Shown piece after piece: positions 18,747 to 28,389 of a stretch of DNA of 64,000 nucleotides (the first letter of the stretch is position 1; every line of letters begins with the position of its first letter). The notes below the pieces were generated by a model, which saw only the letters and a list, made by a program, of their open reading frames with translations, was not told the DNA's origin and searched no databases. Source of the stretch: Pomphorhynchus laevis (lineage: Eukaryota; Acanthocephala; Palaeacanthocephala; Echinorhynchida; Pomphorhynchidae); assembly GCA_012934845.2 (NCBI GenBank), contig WNNJ02000600.1, positions 124,001 to 188,000 on the forward strand, read 5' to 3'. The translations under genes were made by a program, and so were the position numbers.

Positions 18747-19635
18747 TTATGTTACTGTTGTTGATGGAACTTTGCATTTATAAATATGTTCATTGTTGAT
18801 GCCTGGTTCTATGTCCGTCATTAGCTGCCCAACCCATTTCTGTTCCCGCGCACGTCGCTTTGTTAAGTCGCTTATGCCGCTCTCGATAACGGTGTATAGA
18901 AACACATCACCAGTAGTATCGTGACTTTCAACACAGTGTCTTACAACTGCGTCACGCTTAATCCTTTTATTTTTAAGGTCATTGCGCCGATTATTCAGTA
19001 TAATGTTCATTGTTAAGCCCGACTCACCTACGTCTTGGGCGGAGCATAACGAACAACTGCCTTCATATAAAATTCCTACTGATTGGCAGTTGGTTGATCT
19101 ATTTAATCTGTATTTCAACGTAGTGTTTCTACTTTCAAACAGACTGCTTTCACGAACATTTTGTTCTTTTCCGTTTACAAATGCTGCATTTTGCTGGCTC
19201 TCTGGCTATGTTCGTTCTTAGCGCTTGTAGTTTCGAAAACACTAAATAATTTTGCATTTTGGTACCTGTAAATACCACTCGTACATGGGTGTGTTTATGA
19301 TCATGCTTATCCTGCAATCCATTAAATGTTTTATTTAAATCGCTTTCGAGATTGCAGAGTGAGCTATGATACGGCATTTCCAAATTAATTTCTGGCTTTG
19401 AACGAGCTAAACCTTGAGTTGGTGGGCATTGAACTGCTGCGCACGATTAATCTTTCTATAAATTTCTCTCGCAGAATATCCAACTTTCTTCAACTCGTCG
19501 TGTATCGTTCACAACCACCTTTTCTGCTCTGATATTGTGCTTCAGAGCTTGATCACCCTAAGCGCCTGATTAAATATAATTGACCTCTTAATGTAGGAGG
19601 GATGACCACTTCGTGGTGGGATGTATAGCTTTGGC
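18747..19635 (-). mobile_element. PLE-1: RT thumb, linker and GIY-YIG endonuclease half
   Basis: Minus strand. HDELKKVGYSARIYRKINRA (RT thumb region) lies near 19500-19440, then a linker with KCSICKRKRTKCS (19160), then a decayed GIY-YIG nuclease: VGILYEGSCSLC, DVGESG, NNRRNDLK, VVRHCVESHD and REQKWVGQL (19118-18747). The C-terminal position of the nuclease marks it as a canonical PLE (Penelope/Neptune type), not the Naiad type. A few frame changes are present. Confidence 0.72.
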
Positions 19636-19639
19636 GATG

Positions 19640-21585
19640 ACGGCTTCAGATATAAGGTAGTAGAAAACTTTTTGTTTTGGATTGTGAACTGAAAGCGATT
19701 TATGCAGCTTTATTTGAACAATCTACAAACAAACAGAATATAATAAATAGGTCAATGTGACATGGTTAATGTAACGAATAATGGTCTTAATGTCACATCA
19801 TTCTCCCCCACCACATAATCGCTTAGATATGTAGGTTGACGTCGAGTTCGTCCTGAACGTCGGAAGGTTAGGCTGGGTATCGGTTCGATGCTTGAATGAC
19901 ATTGGTCGATACATTGTTGTTCATTGTTTGAGTCAGTTGAGTCGTTGTCGTGATCTTTATTGATGTGTTCAGGTGAATCATTTTCAGAACGTTCATGTAC
20001 ACTGCCGATGCTATCTTCTATTCGCTCACTGCCTTCGTAATTTCTTTGTCTTGGTCCGTGTTTCCTTTCTCTTTAGGATAACGTGAGAGATGCTTGACTG
20101 AAACTGCTCTCCTTACCGTCACTGTGTCTGACTTGAGCATAATGTGGGTTGATGTCGATAATCTCTACAACTTCAGTTGACGGGTCATATTTGCTCACTC
20201 TCGGATGCCTTTGTAATACCACTGATTCATCTTTGTGCAACCACTCAGGTAATGACTGACCAGACGGTGTTCGTCGTTGGAATGAAAAAAGACGATCATG
20301 TGGTGTTGCATTAGTTTCAGTACAAAGCAAGGATCTGATTGCGTTCAATGCACGTGGTAACGATCTTTCCCACTCCGATATATGTATGTTCCTTGTTTTG
20401 AGGTCTAGTTCGATAGCTTTCCATACTATGCCATTATATTTCTCGATTTGTCCATTCCCTGTAGGATTGTACGGACTGCTGTGACTACTGGCAACATTGA
20501 GGTTTGTGAGGTAGCTTTTGAGTTCTTTTGAGATAAAGCCTGATCCACGGTCGGAATGAACATATGATGGCAGTCCGAATAGATAAAATAACTTATCAAG
20601 ACATTTTATTATTGTAGAGGTTGATGTATCGGGACACGCAAACCCAAATGGGTATCTTGAATATTCGTCTATCATCATCAATAAATACCGATTACGCGAA
20701 TTTGTTGGCAGTGGACCTTTAAAATCCATCGAAATTCGCTCGAAAGGCATGGACGCCTTTATCAAATGAGAATTTTGTGGTTTGTAATATCTTGGCTTAA
20801 GTAGCGAACAAGTTTTGCAATCTTTAATTATGCTTCTAACATCTTTTAATGAAAATGGAAGATTCCTGTTTCGAACGTAATGGTATAGTCGCGTTACACC
20901 GGGGTGACACAATGACTCGTGAACCTCACGCAATCTCGTAGGACCAGCAACAGCAGAGCAGTTTATTCGAGAAAAGACATCAGCTGAGACATTACGGATT
21001 CCAGGACGGTAACTGACATCAAATCGAAACGGAGCAAGCTCGACCCTCCATCGAATCATTTTTTCGTTTTTTATCGAACTTTTGTGAAAAGTATCGAATA
21101 TATACGCTACACTTTTCTGGACTGTTAACAATTAAAAGTATCGACCAATAAGGAAATGCCGCCATTCTTTTAGCGCTTCAACTATGGCTAGAGCTTCCTT
21201 CTCTACAGCTGAATAATTTTTCGCACTGCCATGTAAAGTCTTAGACATAAAGGCAACAGGTTTCCCGTCCTGTGACAGAACAGCTGCGAAAGTGTGACAT
21301 GAAGCATCAGTTTCGACAATCAATGTCGAGTCATCTCTGATTGTTGCTAGGACCGAGTCTGCTACATCCTTGCGGATAGAATCAAATACCTTTATTTGTT
21401 CTTCAGTCAAGGGAAAAATGTTGACGTCGCATAAAGGTCTTACCTTTTCAGAAAACTTTGATATCCATTTTGAATAATAAGCGAATAATCCAAGTAATCG
21501 CTTCAATTCGGCTTGTGTTGCAGGTTGCTCCATTTCGAGAAGACATCTTGTTCGTTGTGAGTCAGGTCGGATTCACGTCTTAGAA
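19640..21585 (-). mobile_element. Ty3/gypsy LTR retroelement fossil 1 (partial)
   Basis: A fossil on the minus strand. Parts in sense order: end of the reverse transcriptase with RNase H (about 21.15-21.53 kb, VETDAS and KEWRHFLIGRY visible), then integrase with zinc-binding N-terminal region (CHPGV...C..C), catalytic core and C-terminal region (about 20.1-21.0 kb). A purine-rich tract and a possible LTR remnant with a polyadenylation signal follow at about 19.64-19.80 kb. Gag, protease and most of the RT are not present; the upstream side abuts a Naiad 3' end. It is broken (truncated, with perhaps one or two further breaks) and probably of moderate age. It is of the same broad group as the fossil at 52.3-55.8 kb but a distinct lineage. 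Confidence 0.85.
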
Positions 21586-21812
21586 TTAAATCAGCTAACT
21601 GAGACTACGTATTGTTACATAATTATAAAATAAACAAAACATAATAATGCTAAATCAAAATTTAATAATTAAATAATAAAATTAATAATTGTTTTTAGAT
21701 TTTCTAAAATTTAAATTTTCTATAATTTAAATCAAGTTAAAAAAATGAAATTAAAAATAAATGTCATTTTTATGAATTGACTAATAAATAACAGACGTTG
21801 TATCAGAATAAG

Positions 21813-21922
21813 AATTAGAGGTCATCAGGAGGAACTGCTATGCTATCAGGTTTCGGCCCCTAACTCCTCTACCCAACATAGCAGCGGGGCCAAATACATG
21901 CTAATGATGTATTTCCTCTGAA
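21813..21922 (-). other. GC-rich structured block in Naiad 3' UTR (type copy)
   Basis: The block is sharply GC-rich against very A+T-rich flanks. On the plus strand it carries, in this order, gagga, ctgctatg, ggcccc, then their complements tcctc, catagcag, ggggcc, i.e. three fully interleaved pairs. A hairpin (aaatacat / atgtattt) and an outer pair (agagg / cctct) also occur. In Naiad sense (minus) it contains CUGAUGA and a GAAA box beside the hairpin. Copies: 27379-27482, 39404-39475 (partial), 44652-44755, 50249-50352 and 52264-52328 (partial). It is likely an RNA structure; the class is unknown. Confidence 0.6.
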
Positions 21923-21958
21923 ATAACTATCTAGTATCTTATTCTAATACAAAGTATA

Positions 21959-23025
21959 TTATTTATTATCCATCCATAAAAATTTGCCACTTAAGAGTTT
22001 AAATTTATTCTTTATATTATTGTGTTGATTTATATATTTTACTATTTTCTGCTTGATGTTATTTTTATAGTAACCTAGTTTAAAATATGTATCTATTAAA
22101 TTATTTAAATGATTTTGAAGAAAGCCAATATCATTACATATTGTTGCAATTCTTAAAATTTCATTATTTAATGTATTATATTTTATATTATATGGTATGC
22201 ATGAATGCTCATGCAAAAATATGTTTCTTGTAAATTTAAATATGTCATATAAAACATATATTTCATATATTTATATAATTTAGATTTATTTTTTAAACAG
22301 TTATGTACAAATTCATATTCTATAAAGCTTAAAAATAAGACAGCTATAATTGGGCTACTAGTACCTCCCATTGGAGCACATTTTACTTGTCTAAATACAG
22401 ATGCCCCTACCTTTAAAAAAATTGGATTTATCAAAATATTTAAGAATTCCATAAATTCAATTTTATTTATATATTTATATTTACTTGATGGTTTAATTTT
22501 TGTTAGATATGCGTTATAGTTATTGTAACATATATTTGTATATCTGTTTCCGAATATAAGATTAATTAATTTTACTAACGTTTCTTTAATATCTACTAAA
22601 TCTAGATTTGTATAGAGCGTACTAAAATCGTATGTTTTTATATTCTGAAAATTTATTCCTTTTGTCTGTTCTAAAAATTCTTTTGTAGAAATAATACTGA
22701 AATATTGTTTTATACTAGTATTAATTTCGATTACCTTGCAATATTTTTTAAAATGTGCTTTAATTACTTTAAGTATTTTATTCATATAGACAGAAAGTGG
22801 TTTTAATGTACATTTAAACGCACTACATATGAACCTAGGTTTGATTGGATTTTTATGTAATTTTGGATTCCAATATAATATAGGTATAGTTTTATTATCT
22901 GATTCAACCTTTATACCCTTTTTATCCATTATAGAACAGTGACTTGTAATAATTGTTTCTAAACTCAACTCACTACGTTCATATGTTGGATTTACATATA
23001 AATCATTAGAATTAACCTCTTTCAT
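21959..23025 (-). pseudogene. Naiad N1 reverse transcriptase, catalytic segment deleted
   Basis: IPILYWNPKLHKNPIKPRFI, YDFSTLYTNLDLVDIKE (motif A) and QVKCAPMGGTSSPIIAVL (motif B) are present. After KYMKYMF the frame jumps straight to the segment coding DDIFKFTRNIFLHEHSC in other copies, so about 190 bp including YIDD (motif C) are missing. The C-terminal frame (21959-22216, HEHSCIPYNIKYNTLNNEI...KFLWMDNK) is otherwise kept. The element cannot encode an active RT. Confidence 0.8.
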
Positions 23026-23097
23026 TAGTATATCATAATAAAGCTTTTTGCATATGAAGACAAAGTTATTACTAGCTTTATCAATAGTTGTTATTAT

Positions 23098-23880
23098 TTA
23101 GTTATCGTTTAATTTAGTAAGTACTTTATACATATCTTTACTAATTTTATCTTTCCTTTTATAATTGTTTGTTATTTTCATTTTATTTTTAATTTTATCA
23201 AATATATAATCTTTCCAAATTTTTATCTTAGATATATTCGAGCTTTCACTATTAATCAGCTTACCAAAGTAATCATTTAAGTTATTATATAACGAATTGT
23301 AAATTTTATTTTTGTCGTTGTTATTATTTAATCTATATTTATACCCTTTTGATAGCAGCTTTCTTAATTCACAATTTTCAATTAATTCTAGATTATGGGT
23401 ACATATATGTTCATTTATTTTATCAAAACCAAGACTTTTACAATTGCATTCTGTTTCCATTATGTTTCTAATATTATCGTTACATATTGATTTTAATTCT
23501 ATATTATAATTACAAATTTTTCGTCCTAATAGTGGTAGGAGTTTATACCTTATTTTAGGAATATATTTACTTAAATCTGACCCTATTATTTCTTTACTTT
23601 TAGAATTATTTAAAAGTCCGGCTATATTTATGTTATCTATACATTTATTAATGAAGTTTATGGTTAATGTATATTTTCTATTGTTATTATTAACATTTAT
23701 TGTACGATTATAGTATTTTGTATTACAATAACTGTCTATTATACAACTTAGCATATCATACTCGTTAATTAATTTTTGATTTATTGAACATATGATATCT
23801 TTAGAAAAACTTCTTATATTTACATAAAGATCTTTTAGCTTATTATCACTTAAAAGTTGTTTTAATATTTTTAATTTTTT
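23098..23880 (-). pseudogene. Naiad N1 central domain
   Basis: A 218-aa Asn/Lys-rich frame, mainly 23754-23098: KYIPKIRYKLLPLLGRKICNY, ETECNCKSLGFD, HICTHNLELIENCELRKLLSKG and YKYRLNN. The CNC motif followed by 'H..T.dL.ii.n..LR.LL.KGpkyR' is the hallmark segment between nuclease and RT in Naiad-type PLEs. The upstream part (23880-23754) continues to the nuclease but is cut off by PLE-2. Confidence 0.75.
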
Positions 23881-24103
23881 TGCGATAAATTTGAGAAAAT
23901 AACTAACGATCCGACAACAAAAAACGAATCAGCATTTAACAAACTATTACTACGATTAAAATCTCAAAGCAACTGTTTTTTTTCAGAATCCTGTTTTTCA
24001 AAATTAAAAGCAATTCACTCTGCCGGTCAATTGATGTGCAATATAAAACTCGAAGATTTTGATAAATTTTGACTTCCAAGAATAATTAAACAAATATAGA
24101 GAA

Positions 24104-24356
24104 GTTAACGTAAAATTTTTGTTACGAATTTTCGATCACTACTGCGATCATCAGCAACATAACAATGTACAATTACAATCAAAAATATATAGCGAACAAT
24201 GATCTAGAAGAAAGTAACTGTCTAGTTAGTCCGGAAAAATAAACTTTCATTAGTGGTTAGATGGGTTGGTAAGCTAACTTAAAATTCATTGTTACAATTT
24301 TCGCTCACTACTACGATCATATGGGGAACATAACAATGCACAATTACAATCAAAAT
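24104..24356 (-). repeat. tandem repeat with hammerhead-like motif in PLE-2
   Basis: 24104-24190 and 24269-24356 are diverged direct copies about 165 bp apart. On the minus strand the first reads gttatgttgctgatgatcgc, then agtagtgatcgaaaattcg, i.e. CUGAUGA...GAAA with possible outer pairing guuaug/cguaac. In the second copy the CUGAUGA box is altered. Dimeric hammerheads are known from PLE pseudo-LTRs. The fold is not proven here: stem III is poor. Confidence 0.5.
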
Positions 24357-24501
24357 TACAATCGATTTTCTCAATTATCAATACATTTATTTTTTTAAAT
24401 TAAACTAACGCAACTTTGATGAAGCCACATACAAGACGCTAAAATCAGATTACGCCTCGCTTTGATTCCTGTATCTTCTACCTAAGATACACAAACCAAA
24501 G

Positions 24502-25947
24502 TTGGAAATGAGGCCAGTAATCGCATCATATAAATGTTTTAACCACAATTTGGCGAAATACATTAATAAACTCATTTTACAGAATAAACCAGTGAGCCAT
24601 TCCTTTATAAAAAACGGACAAGAGTGTGCAAGCAAAGTAAGAATTCTTAACCCAACCGGATGCTGGTTTGCTACAGCTGACGTAGTCTCGTTATTTACAA
24701 ATATCCCATTACTAGAGGCTATTAATCTAGCAGCACAATTACTTAGTGACAAGTGTAATGAGCTGAAACTACAACGTAAAGATTGGGTTAATTTGATAGA
24801 ATGGTGTACATGCAAATCTGCTTTCTATTTCAATAACAATATTTACACACAAATTGATGGTGTGGCTATGGGTTCCCCATTAGGGCCTCCACTTGCTGAT
24901 CTCTATATGACAAAATGGGAATGTAATATACACAATAGGGTGCAAAGCTTGAAGCATTGGTATAGGTATGTCGACGATGTTTTCGCCGTGCTTGATACAG
25001 ACCCAAAAATAATAGGTCTAGAGGAAATACTTAACAAACATGACAAGGCAATTCAGTGGAAAGTTAATTGTGAAGACATGGAAAATGTAATAAATTTCCT
25101 ATATGTTAAAGTGTTAAGACGTAATAACATCATCTTAACAGACGTTTTTAGAAAACCGAATATCCCACATACGCTCACTCCTTGGACCACATATATCCCG
25201 GAAGGATACAAAATTTCAGCGGCCAGCTCTTTGTTCAGAAGAGCCCTGACGGTATGCAGTAACAGAGAATACAGACACAGAGAGTATAGGAGAATAAATT
25301 GCATATTAAGGGAATGTCAATATCCGGAATGGGCTATAAAACGGTCTTTTACAATTGCGATAAGGGCAAGCCAGTTGCCTAGAACGTCGACCGCACAGCT
25401 AGATATGAAACACGTTAAATCAACGTTCATCAATAATACTTTAAAGAGACGATTGTCGAAGTTAACTTCAAAGTTTAAGAACAGTATAAAAGTGTACTAC
25501 AAAACTGGTGCGAGACTTAGTGGCATTTTTAAAAGGAAACCAGTTGCAGCATCACAATGTGTAATTTATACCATTCCGTGTTCAGATTGTGAGAAGACCT
25601 ATGTTGGACAAACTAAACAAGGTTTAGAAAAGAGAACGTACCAACATAAGTACAACCTGAAGAAAAGTGATACATCTTCAGCAATATTTAATCATGTTAT
25701 TGAGACCGGCCACAACATTGATTTTGAAAGCACATATATTCTACATAAAGAAAAACAGTTAGGACGTAGGCTCGTTTTGGAATCATTGTACATTTCCATC
25801 TTTCCTACAATGGAAGGAAATAAATCCAACTGGTCCTTAAAATTCCCTCCACAAGACGTACAAAAAGATGTAAACTATAAACTTGCTAAACATCGTGATA
25901 AGGTTGCCAAAATGAAATCAGCTATTGCCGATGGGGCTATAACTTAG
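24502..25947 (+). CDS. PLE-2 reverse transcriptase-GIY-YIG endonuclease, open but 5'-truncated
   Basis: 481 aa from an internal ATG. The open frame extends upstream without ATG to LLPKIHKPKLEMRPVIASYK, the PLE RT opening block. Motif A is FATADVVSLFTNIP (about 55-68), motif B DGVAMGSPLGPPLADLYM (about 120), and motif C WYRYVDDVFAV (YVDD at 156-159). The linker is followed by a GIY-YIG nuclease: VIYTIPCSDCEKTYVGQTKQ (about 354-373), KRTYQHKYNLK, NHVIETGHNIDFES and LVLESLYIS. C-terminal placement of the nuclease is that of canonical PLEs. No stop interrupts it, so the insertion is fairly young. Activity is unlikely without the missing N-terminus. Confidence 0.85.
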   Translation: MEMRPVIASYKCFNHNLAKYINKLILQNKPVSHSFIKNGQECASKVRILNPTGCWFATADVVSLFTNIPLLEAINLAAQLLSDKCNELKLQRKDWVNLIEWCTCKSAFYFNNNIYTQIDGVAMGSPLGPPLADLYMTKWECNIHNRVQSLKHWYRYVDDVFAVLDTDPKIIGLEEILNKHDKAIQWKVNCEDMENVINFLYVKVLRRNNIILTDVFRKPNIPHTLTPWTTYIPEGYKISAASSLFRRALTVCSNREYRHREYRRINCILRECQYPEWAIKRSFTIAIRASQLPRTSTAQLDMKHVKSTFINNTLKRRLSKLTSKFKNSIKVYYKTGARLSGIFKRKPVAASQCVIYTIPCSDCEKTYVGQTKQGLEKRTYQHKYNLKKSDTSSAIFNHVIETGHNIDFESTYILHKEKQLGRRLVLESLYISIFPTMEGNKSNWSLKFPPQDVQKDVNYKLAKHRDKVAKMKSAIADGAIT

Positions 25948-26124
25948 TTACATTATTTTTAATGGAATTTTCTTTTTGTGTAATATTTTTCTTCTATTTT
26001 TAGATTGAAAAGGACTGCTAAGTACAGTCGAAATATCAAAAAAAAGGTTCTTTTTGTATTCTCGGGGATGGTTCGCAATAAAAAAGTTACTTTTGACCCG
26101 AAAGCAATTCTCAACGATATTTCT

Positions 26125-26749
26125 AATTGTTCATTTATATACATATCTTTTTTAATATTTTTAACTCTATTTTTCCTATTCATTTTATCACCATGACTTC
26201 TTGGTTTGCGTTTAACCGGATTATTATAATATAGTTGTTTATTATGTATTATACTACTTCTGCCAATTCCTTGTACCACGTCATTCAATCCTAATGGGTA
26301 CATGAAATTAAGCGTTTTAATCCAAAAATCTTCTTTTTCTAATAGTTTTTGATTTAATATTGAAGTGTTTTCTTCGATAATATGTTCTAAAATAAATAAT
26401 TTACAGTTTTTAATATTATGTCCTATTAATCTCATATGTTTATGAAATATTGTTTGACTATTATGCTGTATATTATATATGTGTTGCCTAAACCTGGTAT
26501 TAACATTTGATATGTTTTTCCTATATATTGCAATCCACATGTGCATTGTATTCGATACACTACACCTGCGGTATTGCAGTTACAAATATTATTAATATTT
26601 AATGAAAAACATTTGTTTGTCGTATTACTTACGATACAATTATTATTATTTATAACATCACAAACTATACAATTTTTTCTGTTACATTTAAAAGATCTAA
26701 AATTGAAATCATTAGTACTTACGTATTTTTCCAATATGGTTGAGTACAT
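26125..26749 (-). pseudogene. Naiad N1 GIY-YIG endonuclease domain
   Basis: The frame starts MYSTILEKYVSTNDFNFRSF, has a Cys-rich stretch (KCNRKNCIVC, CNCNTAG), then GVVYRIQCTCGLQYIGKTYQM (the GIY and YIG blocks). A frame change follows, then RFRQHIYNIQHNSQT, FILEHIIEENTS, EDFWIKTLN and YPLGLNDVV. In this clade the nuclease is N-terminal and is thought to nick target DNA to prime cDNA synthesis. The copy is interrupted by one frameshift, while N10 at the window end shows the same region without interruption. Confidence 0.8.
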
Positions 26750-27179
26750 GTAACTTTTAAGTCAATTTTTAACGTTGCTTTTTCGGTGTCGCCGCCTAGT
26801 TTAGTTGACTCAGACTAAACTTACAACGGGCCATCCAGCAGCATCTGACGGAGGCTGCCCTGCTCAAGGCGGCTGCAGGCTGGAACAAGATCTATAAAGA
26901 TCTACCACCTTCACTCCACGCGCTACGCGACCTAGCTATTGGCCATTACCTGGTCTCTTAAACGTGACCACGTGAACAGTTTACATTTTAAAGTGTAAAC
27001 ACCTTGGGATGCAAACTTCTCCCTTTTTTTACGAATTAATAATTCCACAAACTTGTTTCAAAATAAAATAATAATAGTAAAGTCGTAACCAATAATACGT
27101 AGTTTCAGTATTTCTGACAGAGGTCATATTACCGGGAAAACAAAGTCCACAGGTCAATAATAACATGTCAGTAGAACAA

Positions 27180-28015
27180 ATTAAATTAGCTAACTGAGTC
27201 TACGTATTGAATATAATTATAAAATAAACAAAACATAATAATGCTAAATCAAAATTTAATAATTAAATAATAAAATTAATAATTGTTTTTAGATTTTCTA
27301 TAATTTAAATCAAGTTTAAAAAAATTTAAAATAAACGTCATTTTTATGAATTGACTAATAAATAACAGACGTTGTATCAGAGGTCATCAGGAGGAACTGC
27401 TATGCTATCAGGTTTCGGCCCCTAACTCCTCTACCCAACATAGCAGCGGGGCCAAATACATGCTAATGATGTATTTCCTCTGAAATAACTATCTAGGTAT
27501 CTTATTCTAATACAAAGTATATTATTTATTATCCATCCATAAAAATTTGTCACTTAAGAGTTTAAATTTATTCTTTATATTATTGTGTTGATTTATATAT
27601 TTTACTATTTTCTGCTTGATGTTATTTTTATAGTAACCTAGTTTAAAATATGTATTTATTAAATTATTTAAATTTTTTTGAAGAAAAATCATAAACATTT
27701 GCTACTTAAGAGTTTAAATTTATTCTTTATATTATTGTGTTGATTTATATATTTTACTATTTTCTGCTTGATGTTATTTTTATAGTAACCTTGTTTAAAA
27801 TATGTATCTATAAAATTATTTAAATGATTTTGAAGAAAGTCAATATCAGTACATATTATTGCAATTCTTTAAATTTCATTATTTAATGTATTATATTTTA
27901 TATTATATGGTATGCATGAATGTTCATGCAAAAATATGTTTCTTGTAAATTTAAATATCATCTTTACGATATAAATTAATAGTTGTTTTAGTTAATGTTA
28001 ATTTAATGTTCATAT
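27180..28015 (-). mobile_element. Naiad copy N2, 3' part, tandem partner of N1
   Basis: Minus strand. C-terminal coding segment (28015-27535) and 3' UTR (27535-27180) with the GC-rich block at 27379-27482. Its 3' end runs directly into the 5' UTR of N1, a head-to-tail tandem as known for PLEs. An internal duplication of about 150 bp repeats the coding segment (27535-27680 and 27690-27835). The 5' side is cut off at 28015 against PLE linker sequence. Confidence 0.8.
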
Positions 28016-28385
28016 CTTGCTTGAAGCTTCGCATCGGGTATTGTACGTTAGTCTCGTTACCGGACTGCTAAACATTCTTCCGACTGCAACATCTTCACAG
28101 CACTTGCAGCGCTTATCCCCGCATATTTCCTTTTTTCCGATATTTTCAGCTTGTTTGTGGACAGTAAGCACCGTAGGGATTCACCACTTTTGTAGGCGAC
28201 TTTAATCTTTACACCTGTTCCGCATATGGAATTACATGCGTTTAAGACAGTCTTTAGATCCCGCTCAAGAGACAGTAGGGCTGGGTCGGTGTCGACTACT
28301 ATATAGGGGATCTTGTCCTGCCCTTTGATCCTCACTTTTTTAGACAAAAGGATGTCCCTATCCATACAACAAACCTCAGCCAATT
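28016..28385 (-). mobile_element. PLE linker fragment
   Basis: The minus frame MAEVCCMDRDILL...DKIPYIVVDTDPALLSLERD...KIKVAYKSGESLRCLL matches the linker between RT and GIY-YIG in canonical PLEs ('IPYVxGxS', 'VxFKSxxTLRxxL'). It stops at the Naiad N2 truncation. It may be a second, older PLE copy lying against PLE-3. Confidence 0.55.
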
Positions 28386-28389
28386 GTCT

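Larger units (their letters stand above)
23881..26124 (+). mobile_element. PLE-2: canonical Penelope-like element inserted in Naiad N1
   Basis: Plus-strand element splitting Naiad N1. The flanks show a degenerate repeat of about 12 bp (atattt-taatt at about 23870 and atatttctaatt at about 26120). It contains a short RT N-terminal piece (ITNDPTTKNESAFNKLLLRL, 23890-24075), a pseudo-LTR-like segment with two direct repeats (24080-24425), an open RT-GIY-YIG frame (24428-25947) and a 3' tail with a hammerhead-like motif (26004-26036). The N-terminal domain is absent, so it is 5'-truncated. The pseudo-LTR-like segment lies oddly between two parts of the RT. Confidence 0.8.
21586..27180 (-). mobile_element. 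Naiad-type PLE copy N1, split by PLE-2
   Basis: Sense on minus. 5' UTR 27180-26750, N-terminal GIY-YIG nuclease 26749-26125, [PLE-2 insertion 23881-26124], central domain 23880-23098, reverse transcriptase and C-terminus 23025-21959, 3' UTR 21958-21586. N-terminal GIY-YIG placement, the ELRKLLSKGYKYR block and the YP-GLN motif identify the Naiad/Chlamys clade of PLEs with permuted domains. Its 5' end joins directly the 3' end of copy N2 at 27180, a head-to-tail tandem. Frame breaks are present in all domains. The coding part is about 75-80% A+T by eye. Confidence 0.85.

Noticed and set aside
21813-21922. classical HDV-like ribozyme
   Set aside because: The C/B pairs could mimic P1/P2 of the HDV pseudoknot, but no P4 or J4/2 with the catalytic C is present, and the L3-equivalent segment contains no C in the sense strand.
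28017-28205. plus-strand 62-aa frame
   Set aside because: Antisense to the PLE linker frame on minus, which has the family match.
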